Shown here piece by piece: positions 19,689 to 27,285 of a stretch of 64,000 bases of DNA. The notes under the pieces were generated by a model. That model was not told the origin of the DNA. It searched no databases and saw nothing but the letters and a program-made list of their open reading frames with translations. This DNA comes from Bacteroidota bacterium (lineage in GTDB: Bacteria; Bacteroidota; Bacteroidia; AKYH767-A; OLB10), in assembly GCA_016713445.1 (NCBI GenBank), contig JADJPB010000020.1:28937-92936 (forward strand). Direction: 5' to 3'. The position numbers and the translations under genes are program-made. The stretch's first letter is position 1. Each line of letters starts with the position of its first letter.

Positions 19689-22600
19689 ATGTCATACTCA
19701 CGTCGCGTCCTCGTTATTAGCCTATTAGCTTTGTTATGCTTGGTTTGTGGGCTATCCATCCAGTTGTGGCAGGAGTATCGATCCATCCAGCATCAGGATT
19801 TAGTAAATCGGGCCGAAGGCAGCTTTTCAAAAATGGAAGCGGAACTTAACCGCAACCTAGACGCTCTTGCTCCAAAATTAGAAGGTGACCGTTTTAACGA
19901 CAGATCCTTTTCAACTTCCTTTCAAAATCTGGATTTTCCAGCGATGACTTGTCTTTTAGTTTTTGAAGGCGGCAGGTTAAAATATTGGTCTGACAATAAA
20001 GTCCTAATCGACACTTTCAAAATTAGCGGCTATGAAGATGGGCAAGTTTATTTATTGGGAAATGGGTATTACTATTTGAAGAGCAAAACGGTTGCAGGAC
20101 GTAAAATGGTGGCGCTTTTATTAGTGAAGCAACAATACTCATTACAAAACAAATACCTTGACAATGTATTTCACCCGGCACTTGAATTAGACAAAGAAGT
20201 AATTCTAAGTCTTAGTCACTCAAAAGAAGGTTTTGGATTTAAAGACAACAGACAAAAAGAACTTTTCAGAGTCTATTTTAATGCAAATGCTGAAAATGAT
20301 AACTGCCCTTTTTACATTTCAATATTGTATGGCTTATGCATGATTTTTTTAAGCCTTCTTGCTTTTGACGCTTTACGCAAACTAGGAAAAAACCGATCGA
20401 TTCCAGGAATAGTGTTACTCTTGTTAATCGTATCGGTAAGAATTTTAATGTCGGTATACAACTGGCCTACAGAAATTTTCGAGAGTGAATTATTTAGTTC
20501 TAAGTATTATGCGAGTGGGTTTTTATCTAATTCACTGGGTGACCTTCTATTATCTGTGGTTACGGTTGCATATATTTTCATTTTCGTTTATACGTGGCTT
20601 TTACAAAGCAAAAAAATGGAGTCAGACTTTAAAAGCAAACTCCTAATCGTACTAGTATTCTACTTTACTTTCATATTCTCGGTACTCATAAATTTTCTAC
20701 TGAGTGGATTAATCATTAATTCGCAGATTTCGTTCGACATCAACAATATTTTTCAGCTTACCGTTTTTACAGGTATAGGGATGATTGTAATTGGAATTTT
20801 ACTAAGTACATTTTACTTATTATGTGATGGAAGTGTACTCATTATCCGCAAAACGAAGCTTGACATTTCTTCGGTAGCTATTTTATTTTTAGTTTCACAA
20901 GGACTTTTTTTAACCTCACTCTTATTACTACGCAACAGAAATTTATTTACGGACTACGGTGTAAGTGCCTTTTTATTAGCTAACATTCTCATTATTTTTA
21001 TTGGGTACATTCGAAGCACGGAAATGCGATTATTCTCCTTTTCGCGAACCGTTTTAGTAATTTTAGTATTCTCATTGTATACTGCACAAATCATTTATTC
21101 ATTTAATGATACCCGAGAAAAAGAGAAGCGTCAATTGCTCGCTGCAAAATTGGAAAATGAGCAAGACATCATCGCTGAATTTTTATTGCAACAAACAGAA
21201 GATCGTATTCGAAATGATCGTGAGTTAATAAGAATGCTCACGTTACCTCCGCATGTAATTTTATATTCTCCTGAAATATTTGAGAATGTAAGCCGACATC
21301 TTACGAAACAATACTTCAACGGATATCTTGGTCGATATGAAGCCCGATTTAAATTTTTTAATGCTAATGATCTCCCTTTAAATAGAGCTGGCGATCCCTC
21401 TTGGAACATCGACAAAATCAAACGTATCAATTTAACAGAGGGTCGTCCTACAGGAAGTAGCAAATTTGCATATCTCAGAGACGAAAATGGGAAGGCTAAA
21501 TATATTGGAATCATTCATCCTGGCGCCAATGATGCTCCTGCAGGCACCATTATTATAGAATTAAATGCCCGTTCAACGCAAGAAGAAATAGGACTGCCCG
21601 AGTTATTATTAAATAACAAAGTTGGTAATTCACGCGATATAAACAAATATGCGTATGCACGCTATCAGAATGGAAAATTAGTAAGTCAATCAGGAGAATA
21701 CAATTACTACTTAACCGAAGCTCCTTACATGCAGCATTTCCGAAATTTAGAAGGGATGCGGTTTGTCTCTTTTGATGGGAAACAGCACCTTTTTTACAAA
21801 TACGGTAAAAATTTAATTATTATCAGTGCTCCGCAACAAGGGCTTTGGGTTTGGGTAACTTTATTCTCCTACCTATTTACTTTCTTCAGTTTTTGCTTTT
21901 TAATTTTAAGTATTATCATTCGTTTCCTTCGACAAGGATTTAACTTACAATTTAATTTTAACAGCCGGATTCAACTTACAATTACCATGATTGTAGCTGG
22001 TACACTTTTATTGATTGGCGCTGCTACGGTAACCTACATTGTTAAAAACTACGAAGAAGCACAGACCAATCGAATTCGAGAAAAACTACATAACCTTCGT
22101 GTATTAGTTGAAAGTGAAATTGGGAATAGAGAGTTAACTGGAAATATGTTGAGTGACGACTTGCAATATCTATTCACGCGGCTTTCCAGTACGTTGAAAA
22201 CAGACTTCAACTTTTACAGCATGGATGGGCGACTGTACTTTTCATCACAAAGAAGCATTTACGATCAGAATATAATGGCTCCGCTAATGAATCGAATTGC
22301 ACTGACTAGTTTAACAACAAATCAGAAAGCATTATTCATTCAAAGTGAAAACATAAGCAACTTAAAATACACTTCTGCTTATGAGCAAGTAAGAAATAAC
22401 AACAATAAGCATATCGGATTTATTAGCATACCTTATTTCGACAGAGATACGGAATTAAAGCGAGATATTTCGGGATTCCTCGTGGCACTTATAAATTTAT
22501 ACGTTCTCTTGTTCAGTGTGTCAATCCTCATTGCCTTTTTCATTTCCAATCGCATCACGCAACCATTACGAATTATTCAAGAAAGTTTGAGTAGAACAAA

Positions 22601-23396
22601 ATTAGGTACCATGAGCGAACCTATCTTATGGAAAACAAAGGATGAGATTGGCGCTTTGATTGATGAATACAATCGCATGTTAGCACAAATCCAAAAGAGT
22701 GCACAGCTTCTCGCAAAATCAGAAAGAGAAAGTGCGTGGAGAGAGATGGCCAAGCAAGTAGCACATGAAATTAAAAACCCGCTTACTCCTATGAAGTTAG
22801 GTGTACAACATTTGATGCGTGCCATTGACGACAATCATCCCAATAAAGATGAGTTAGTGAAGAAGATCAGCACTACAATGATTGAACAAATTGATACGTT
22901 ATCTAATATAGCCACTGAGTTTAGTCATTTTGCAAAATTACCAAAGCCCGATTATACATCTGTAGAGCTAATTAGTCTTATTAATCACAGTTGCGATTTA
23001 TATGGAGAAGAAAAGCATGCTAAAATTATTTTTAAATCGCATCCCGAAACGCTCGAAGTAACCGCCGATAAAGATCAGTTGATTCGAATTTTTGGAAACC
23101 TCATTAAAAATGGAATTCAAGCAGTTCCTAATAATAGAGAAGGAGAAATTGAAATTACACTTGATCTAAATGATGAGTGGGTTACCATCTGCATAAAAGA
23201 TAACGGTATGGGTATACCACAAGATATGTTGAATAAAATATTTGTGCCTAACTTTACTACTAAATCCAGCGGTGCGGGACTAGGGTTAGCTATGGTTAAA
23301 GAGATGGTAGTTGGAATGGGAGGGCAAGTTTGGTTTGATACAAAACAAAATGTTGGCACTTCATTCTATTTGAAATTACTACGTCACAAAAAATAA
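19689..23396 (+). CDS. NtrY-like multi-pass sensor histidine kinase
   Basis: An intact 1235-residue membrane kinase. One helix near the N-terminus, a periplasmic region, then a block of about eight hydrophobic segments (residues 210-470), a second extracellular region, further helices near 720 and 770, a sensor segment, and a last helix near 935. HAMP follows (ITQPLRIIQESLSRTK), then HisKA with the acceptor His at about residue 1025 (VAHEIKNPLTPMKL), N-box NLIKNGIQAV, G1 DNGMGIP and G2 GAGLGLAMVKEM. HEIKNPLTP is characteristic of NtrY-type kinases. No response regulator is adjacent, so the partner is elsewhere. The eight-helix core is unlike a simple sensor and may bind a small molecule or lipid. 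Confidence 0.9.
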   Translation: MSYSRRVLVISLLALLCLVCGLSIQLWQEYRSIQHQDLVNRAEGSFSKMEAELNRNLDALAPKLEGDRFNDRSFSTSFQNLDFPAMTCLLVFEGGRLKYWSDNKVLIDTFKISGYEDGQVYLLGNGYYYLKSKTVAGRKMVALLLVKQQYSLQNKYLDNVFHPALELDKEVILSLSHSKEGFGFKDNRQKELFRVYFNANAENDNCPFYISILYGLCMIFLSLLAFDALRKLGKNRSIPGIVLLLLIVSVRILMSVYNWPTEIFESELFSSKYYASGFLSNSLGDLLLSVVTVAYIFIFVYTWLLQSKKMESDFKSKLLIVLVFYFTFIFSVLINFLLSGLIINSQISFDINNIFQLTVFTGIGMIVIGILLSTFYLLCDGSVLIIRKTKLDISSVAILFLVSQGLFLTSLLLLRNRNLFTDYGVSAFLLANILIIFIGYIRSTEMRLFSFSRTVLVILVFSLYTAQIIYSFNDTREKEKRQLLAAKLENEQDIIAEFLLQQTEDRIRNDRELIRMLTLPPHVILYSPEIFENVSRHLTKQYFNGYLGRYEARFKFFNANDLPLNRAGDPSWNIDKIKRINLTEGRPTGSSKFAYLRDENGKAKYIGIIHPGANDAPAGTIIIELNARSTQEEIGLPELLLNNKVGNSRDINKYAYARYQNGKLVSQSGEYNYYLTEAPYMQHFRNLEGMRFVSFDGKQHLFYKYGKNLIIISAPQQGLWVWVTLFSYLFTFFSFCFLILSIIIRFLRQGFNLQFNFNSRIQLTITMIVAGTLLLIGAATVTYIVKNYEEAQTNRIREKLHNLRVLVESEIGNRELTGNMLSDDLQYLFTRLSSTLKTDFNFYSMDGRLYFSSQRSIYDQNIMAPLMNRIALTSLTTNQKALFIQSENISNLKYTSAYEQVRNNNNKHIGFISIPYFDRDTELKRDISGFLVALINLYVLLFSVSILIAFFISNRITQPLRIIQESLSRTKLGTMSEPILWKTKDEIGALIDEYNRMLAQIQKSAQLLAKSERESAWREMAKQVAHEIKNPLTPMKLGVQHLMRAIDDNHPNKDELVKKISTTMIEQIDTLSNIATEFSHFAKLPKPDYTSVELISLINHSCDLYGEEKHAKIIFKSHPETLEVTADKDQLIRIFGNLIKNGIQAVPNNREGEIEITLDLNDEWVTICIKDNGMGIPQDMLNKIFVPNFTTKSSGAGLGLAMVKEMVVGMGGQVWFDTKQNVGTSFYLKLLRHKK

Positions 23397-23415
23397 GTTA
23401 CTGAATAATTCGTTT

Positions 23416-23868
23416 TCAATCTCTCAACTTATCCAACAGAGAATTCAGCTTTTCTATTTCAGAATTAGATAAATTTTTAAACTCTTGTTGCCATTCACTC
23501 ATGCTTTTATCAATTTTCTCTAACAATGACAACCCCTCTTGTGTGATCCAGATGTCTACTTGCCGACGACTATGTGCACATACTTCGCGTTTAACAAAAT
23601 TTTTAAGTCTCAATTTTTCCACTAAGCGTGTTGCGTTAGAATTTTTATCAATCATCCGTTCAGAGATATCTCCCAAACGCAATGCATTGGGAAATGACCC
23701 TCTTAAAATTCGAAGCACATTATATTGTTGGGGTGATATACCAAATGGTTTTAGACGTTGAATATTTTTTACGTCTATCCAACTTGCGGTGAAAAGCACA
23801 TTTACTACTAATTTTTGATACTTATCTTCAAATTTAGATTGCAAAATCTCGTCTTCAATTCTACCCAT
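23416..23868 (-). CDS. MarR-family transcriptional regulator
   Basis: About 150 residues with a winged helix-turn-helix: FGISPQQYNVLRILRGSFPNALRLGDISERM then NSNATRLVEKLRLKNFVKREV and the wing RRQVDIWITQEG. I place the start at the ATG at 23868 (MGRIEDEIL), because a perfect promoter box lies between it and the next upstream ATG at 23889; starting at 23889 would put the box inside the gene. It is convergent with the NtrY-like kinase (20-base gap). A GTTGT-N4-ACAAC palindrome upstream suggests autoregulation. Ligand and targets are unknown. Confidence 0.9.
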   Translation of the reverse strand: MGRIEDEILQSKFEDKYQKLVVNVLFTASWIDVKNIQRLKPFGISPQQYNVLRILRGSFPNALRLGDISERMIDKNSNATRLVEKLRLKNFVKREVCAHSRRQVDIWITQEGLSLLEKIDKSMSEWQQEFKNLSNSEIEKLNSLLDKLRD

Positions 23869-23872
23869 GCAA

Positions 23873-23905
23873 CAAAGATACAAATACAATTGTTGTTAGT
23901 ACAAC
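23873..23905 (-). promoter_or_regulatory. MarR promoter with overlapping palindromic operator
   Basis: Reverse-strand TTG (complement of 23902-23904), 21 bases, TATCTTTG (complement of 23873-23880), ending 4 bases before the ATG at 23868. The palindrome GTTGT-TAGT-ACAAC at 23892-23905 covers the -33 element, a natural place for repression by the gene's own product. Confidence 0.6.
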
Positions 23906-24000
23906 TAATATTAAAATATTAATTAAACCATTGATTTATAATATTTACTACCCTTAGATTCCATTTTTATAACTATCACTACAACCTTAGCAACAAAAAA

Positions 24001-24879
24001 TCAATCTAAAAATTTCCTCAGATTACGCTCAACATCCTTCAAATAAGAATCTCCAAATAAATTCACATGGACCAAGAGCGGATATAAATTCCAAAGTTGA
24101 ATTCTCTCCCTCCAATGATCAGCTAAAGGAAACTCTTGTTCATAAGAAGTATAAAACGATGCATCGAATCCACCAAAAAGTAAAGTCATCGCGAGTTCAC
24201 TTTCACGAGAAGCATAAGCGATTGCTGGATCGATCAAGACTACTTTCCCATCTTCACCAACGATAAAATTTCCATTCCATAAATCGCCATGAATCAATGC
24301 CGGAGGTTCATTCGGAATTAACGCATCCATCTTCAAAAAAAGGGAATCGAATTTAATTCGCATTTCTTTGTTGATTGACTTATTTGCTACAGCCAAATTT
24401 AGTTGAGGCAATAATCGTTGATTCACAAAAAAATCAGAAGCATTTACTTCCTGATTATTTATTTGAGGAAGATGACCAATATAATTATCATGATCTAATC
24501 CGAAAGCAATTGAAGTATTCCTATGAAGGTGTGCTAACCAGGATCCAAAATCTTCAAAGAAATTTTTTACTTTCTTTCCGGATGTCACAAATGACAATAT
24601 TAAAATTTGATGCGTTTCTAATTCACAAACACCTATAACTTCCGGGCATGCGATAGATCTTGTTTCAGACAATATTTTTAACCCTTTTGCTTCAGCAGAA
24701 TACATATTTGGATATTTAGCCAATGAATTTAACTTCATCACAAATTGCCCATCGCTACTTTCCACTTTAAAAACCTGATTTATACTTCCTCCTGCTAATT
24801 GTGAGATGGAAAACACTTGCGGGCATTCAAAAAACAGCGATTCCCAAGCCATCCGAAACGCATCATATGGATTCATCAT
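24001..24879 (-). CDS. Fructosamine kinase family protein
   Basis: A 292-residue APH-fold kinase. Family motifs: LAGGSINQVFKVESSDG, the catalytic loop ALIHGDLWNGNF with Asp, the Mg-binding VVLIDPAIAYASRESELAMT and LWNLYPLLVHVNLFGDSYL. Members phosphorylate ketosamines (Amadori products) on protein or free amino acids so that the sugar is released, a protein deglycation repair role in the cytoplasm. The neighbouring aminotransferase and omega-amidase genes are also repair or salvage functions but are divergently transcribed. Confidence 0.92.
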   Translation of the reverse strand: MMNPYDAFRMAWESLFFECPQVFSISQLAGGSINQVFKVESSDGQFVMKLNSLAKYPNMYSAEAKGLKILSETRSIACPEVIGVCELETHQILILSFVTSGKKVKNFFEDFGSWLAHLHRNTSIAFGLDHDNYIGHLPQINNQEVNASDFFVNQRLLPQLNLAVANKSINKEMRIKFDSLFLKMDALIPNEPPALIHGDLWNGNFIVGEDGKVVLIDPAIAYASRESELAMTLLFGGFDASFYTSYEQEFPLADHWRERIQLWNLYPLLVHVNLFGDSYLKDVERNLRKFLD

Positions 24880-24907
24880 ACTTTACAGAGTGAATATCAA
24901 TTGCCTC

Positions 24908-24915
24908 CAAAGATA
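24908..24915 (-). promoter_or_regulatory. Candidate -7 box for fructosamine kinase
   Basis: Reverse-strand TATCTTTG (complement of 24908-24915) matches TAnnTTTG; 28 bases before the ATG at 24879. It lies in the same 75-base divergent spacer as the aminotransferase box. Confidence 0.45.
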
Positions 24916-24939
24916 CTAGTTCGGAATTCAATTAATGCC

Positions 24940-24947
24940 TAAATTCG
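24940..24947 (+). promoter_or_regulatory. Candidate -7 box for aminotransferase, near-leaderless
   Basis: TAAATTCG at 24940-24947, seven bases before the ATG at 24955. The -33 element is not clear. Confidence 0.35.
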
Positions 24948-24954
24948 TAACTAT

Positions 24955-26118
24955 ATGCCGCAATTTAAAGGAATCATTCGCAGTAAACTTCCCAAGGCGG
25001 GAACTACCATATTTAGTATTATGTCGGGGCTTGCTAATGAAGTTGGCGCCATCAATTTAAGTCAGGGATTTCCAGGATTTCCTGTTTCTGAAAAACTAAT
25101 TTCACTTTATCATGATGCATTAAAAGCAGGACACAATCAATATGCTCCAATGCCTGGAATTTTTCCTTTGCGCGAATGCATTGCGGAAAAAATGGAAGAG
25201 TTGTATTCTTGTAGTTATAATCCGGATACAGAAATCACCATAACAGCAGGAGGAACGCAAGCCTTATATACTGCAATAAGTGCGTTGATTCATGAAGGTG
25301 ATGAAGTAATTGTTTTAGAACCCTCGTACGACAGTTATGTTCCTGCTATTTTATTAGCGGGTGGAATTCCGGTACACATTCCGCTTCAACCGCCAAATTA
25401 TTCGATCCCCTGGGATGAAATAAAAAAGCTCATTACTCAAAAGACGAGAATGATCATCATCAATACGCCGCAAAATCCAACTGGGACGATACTAACGGCG
25501 AAGGATATGCTAAAACTTGAGAAAATTACGGAGGGCACTGATATTATCATTTTGAGTGATGAAGTATATGAACATATCATCTTCGATGGATATGAGCATC
25601 AAAGTGTAGCGCGCTTTCCTAAATTAGCAGAGAGAAGCATGATTGTTTATTCATTTGGCAAAACGTTTCATGCGACAGGTTGGAAGATGGGCTATTGCTT
25701 GGGTCCTGCTCACCTCATGAAAGAATTCAGAAAAGTGCATCAATTCACAGTATTCTCCGCAAACACCCCTTTACAACATGCATTAACCGCCTATATGTTG
25801 AACAAAGAAAACTATGCCGGTTTAGGTGAATTTTATCAAGAGAAAAGAGATTACTTTCAAAAATTAATGAAAGGAAGCAAATTCAAAATATTACCTTGTT
25901 TGGGCTCCTATTTTCAACTGCTCGACTATTCATCCATCAGCAAAGAAAAAGATACTGAATATGCCATTCGTTTAACTAAAGAAAATGGCGTGGCCTCTAT
26001 TCCTGTCTCTGTTTTTTATTCGGTGCCACAAGATCATCATCTTCTACGTTTCTGTTTTGCCAAAGAAAATGAGCAACTGGAAAAAGCAGCGGAGCGGTTG
26101 TTGGTGGTTGGTGGTTAG
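24955..26118 (+). CDS. PLP-dependent aminotransferase, methionine/glutamine type (YbdL-like)
   Basis: A 387-residue class I/II aminotransferase. Visible: INLSQGFPGFPV, ITAGGTQALYTAISALI, INTPQNPTGTIL, the Asp-Tyr pair in IILSDEVYEHI, and the PLP-binding Lys in YSFGKTFHATGWKMGY. This subgroup includes E. coli YbdL (methionine aminotransferase) and glutamine transaminase K-like enzymes. An omega-amidase gene follows, which would convert alpha-ketoglutaramate made when glutamine is the amino donor. The last codons (RLLVVGG stop) are made of the G/T-rich repeat that follows, so the natural C-terminus may have been replaced. Confidence 0.92.
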   Translation: MPQFKGIIRSKLPKAGTTIFSIMSGLANEVGAINLSQGFPGFPVSEKLISLYHDALKAGHNQYAPMPGIFPLRECIAEKMEELYSCSYNPDTEITITAGGTQALYTAISALIHEGDEVIVLEPSYDSYVPAILLAGGIPVHIPLQPPNYSIPWDEIKKLITQKTRMIIINTPQNPTGTILTAKDMLKLEKITEGTDIIILSDEVYEHIIFDGYEHQSVARFPKLAERSMIVYSFGKTFHATGWKMGYCLGPAHLMKEFRKVHQFTVFSANTPLQHALTAYMLNKENYAGLGEFYQEKRDYFQKLMKGSKFKILPCLGSYFQLLDYSSISKEKDTEYAIRLTKENGVASIPVSVFYSVPQDHHLLRFCFAKENEQLEKAAERLLVVGG

Positions 26119-26195
26119 TGGTTGGTGGTTAGTGGTTGGTGGTTGGTGGTTAGTTCTTGGTTTTTAGTGGTTGGTTTTGGGTAGTTGGTAGTTGG
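26096..26195 (+). repeat. GGTTGGTGGTTAGT tandem tract overlapping the aminotransferase stop
   Basis: About 100 bases made of GGTTGGT, GGTTAGT and GGTTCTT-like units on the forward strand, beginning inside the last codons of the aminotransferase and supplying its TAG stop. The G2 runs are spaced by 1-4 bases, so two-layer G-quadruplexes are possible. Confidence 0.7.
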
Positions 26196-26285
26196 ATCTC
26201 GACAGTTTAGTGTAACCAGTTTTTGAGGATAACTCAATCAAAAAACTTGTACGCTTAAAAAAATACATCATGTTCAAACTTTTCA

Positions 26286-26293
26286 TACATTCG
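26286..26293 (+). promoter_or_regulatory. Candidate -7 box for the omega-amidase gene
   Basis: TACATTCG at 26286-26293, 29 bases before the ATG at 26323. It would allow the gene to be expressed separately from the aminotransferase. Confidence 0.3.
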
Positions 26294-26322
26294 TAAAGTC
26301 ATTTATATACAAATTTCATCCT

Positions 26323-27141
26323 ATGCCAAAAAACCTCAGTATAACCCTTGTACAACCTAATATTAAATGGGAGTCGCCGATTGATAACTTCAAATTACTG
26401 AATAAACAACTTTCCAAAATGGAAAAAGGCGAAAGTGATATTTTACTACTTCCTGAAATGTTTAGCACAGGGTTTAGCATGAATGCAAAAAAATTGGCGG
26501 AAGAGATGGAAGGTCCAGCGATGCAATGGATGTTTGAAACGGCTCAAGGGCTGAAGTCTGCTATTTGTGGATCCATCATGATTAAGGAAGCAGGTAAATT
26601 TTACAATCGATTTATATGGATGGAGCCGGATGGACATTATGACCACTATGATAAACGACATCTATTCAGAATGGGGAAGGAAGAAAAAACATATACGGGA
26701 AGTACGGAAGGAATCGTGATTGAATACAAAGGGTGGGGATTTTGTCCGATGGTATGCTACGATTTACGTTTCCCTGTGTGGAGCAGAAATAGAATACTTG
26801 GAAAAGGAGCGAAAGCAAAATACGATTACGATGTACTACTCTACGTTGCGAATTGGCCTGCAGTGCGCACTTATGCCTGGCAACAATTATTAATCGCAAG
26901 AGCGATCGAGAATCAATGCTATGTAGCAGGTGTGAATCGTGTTGGGGAAGATGGCAATAAAATAAAATATTGTGGGGACTCTGGCTTGTACAATCCCTTG
27001 GGCGAACCCATCAGCAATTTAAAATCCAATAAAGCAGGACTTCAAACCATCGAACTCAACTGGAAAGCCTTGCAGGATATCCGCAAAAAGTTCCCGGTAT
27101 TATTGGATGCGGATACGTTTGAGGTGGATACTCGTCATTAA
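26323..27141 (+). CDS. Omega-amidase / nitrilase-superfamily hydrolase (YafV-like)
   Basis: A 272-residue nitrilase-fold enzyme with the Glu-Lys-Cys triad: Glu in LLLPEMFSTGFSM, Lys in YDKRHLFRMGKEE and Cys in CPMVCYDLRFPVW. The FSMNA and KRHLFRMGKE motifs are typical of omega-amidases, which hydrolyse alpha-ketoglutaramate and alpha-ketosuccinamate to the keto acids and ammonia. Placed 205 bases after a glutamine/methionine-type aminotransferase, it completes the glutamine transaminase-omega-amidase route. The G-rich repeat lies between the two genes. Cytoplasmic; no signal peptide. Confidence 0.93.
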   Translation: MPKNLSITLVQPNIKWESPIDNFKLLNKQLSKMEKGESDILLLPEMFSTGFSMNAKKLAEEMEGPAMQWMFETAQGLKSAICGSIMIKEAGKFYNRFIWMEPDGHYDHYDKRHLFRMGKEEKTYTGSTEGIVIEYKGWGFCPMVCYDLRFPVWSRNRILGKGAKAKYDYDVLLYVANWPAVRTYAWQQLLIARAIENQCYVAGVNRVGEDGNKIKYCGDSGLYNPLGEPISNLKSNKAGLQTIELNWKALQDIRKKFPVLLDADTFEVDTRH

Positions 27142-27285
27142 TTTATAGAGGTTCACCCACCATTTTCATGCTTCTAAAAAGGATTATAGATTTTTAAATT
27201 ATTTTCTTGTAAAATAGCATTTATCCATTTTTTTAATGGAACAATTTTCTTTATCTTTATAATTAAGATTAAATACATCTAACTC

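Noticed and set aside
23869..23889. Longer marR reading starting at 23889
   Set aside because: It would place the near-perfect promoter box at 23873-23880 inside the coding region and adds residues (MYLYLCC) not typical of the family.
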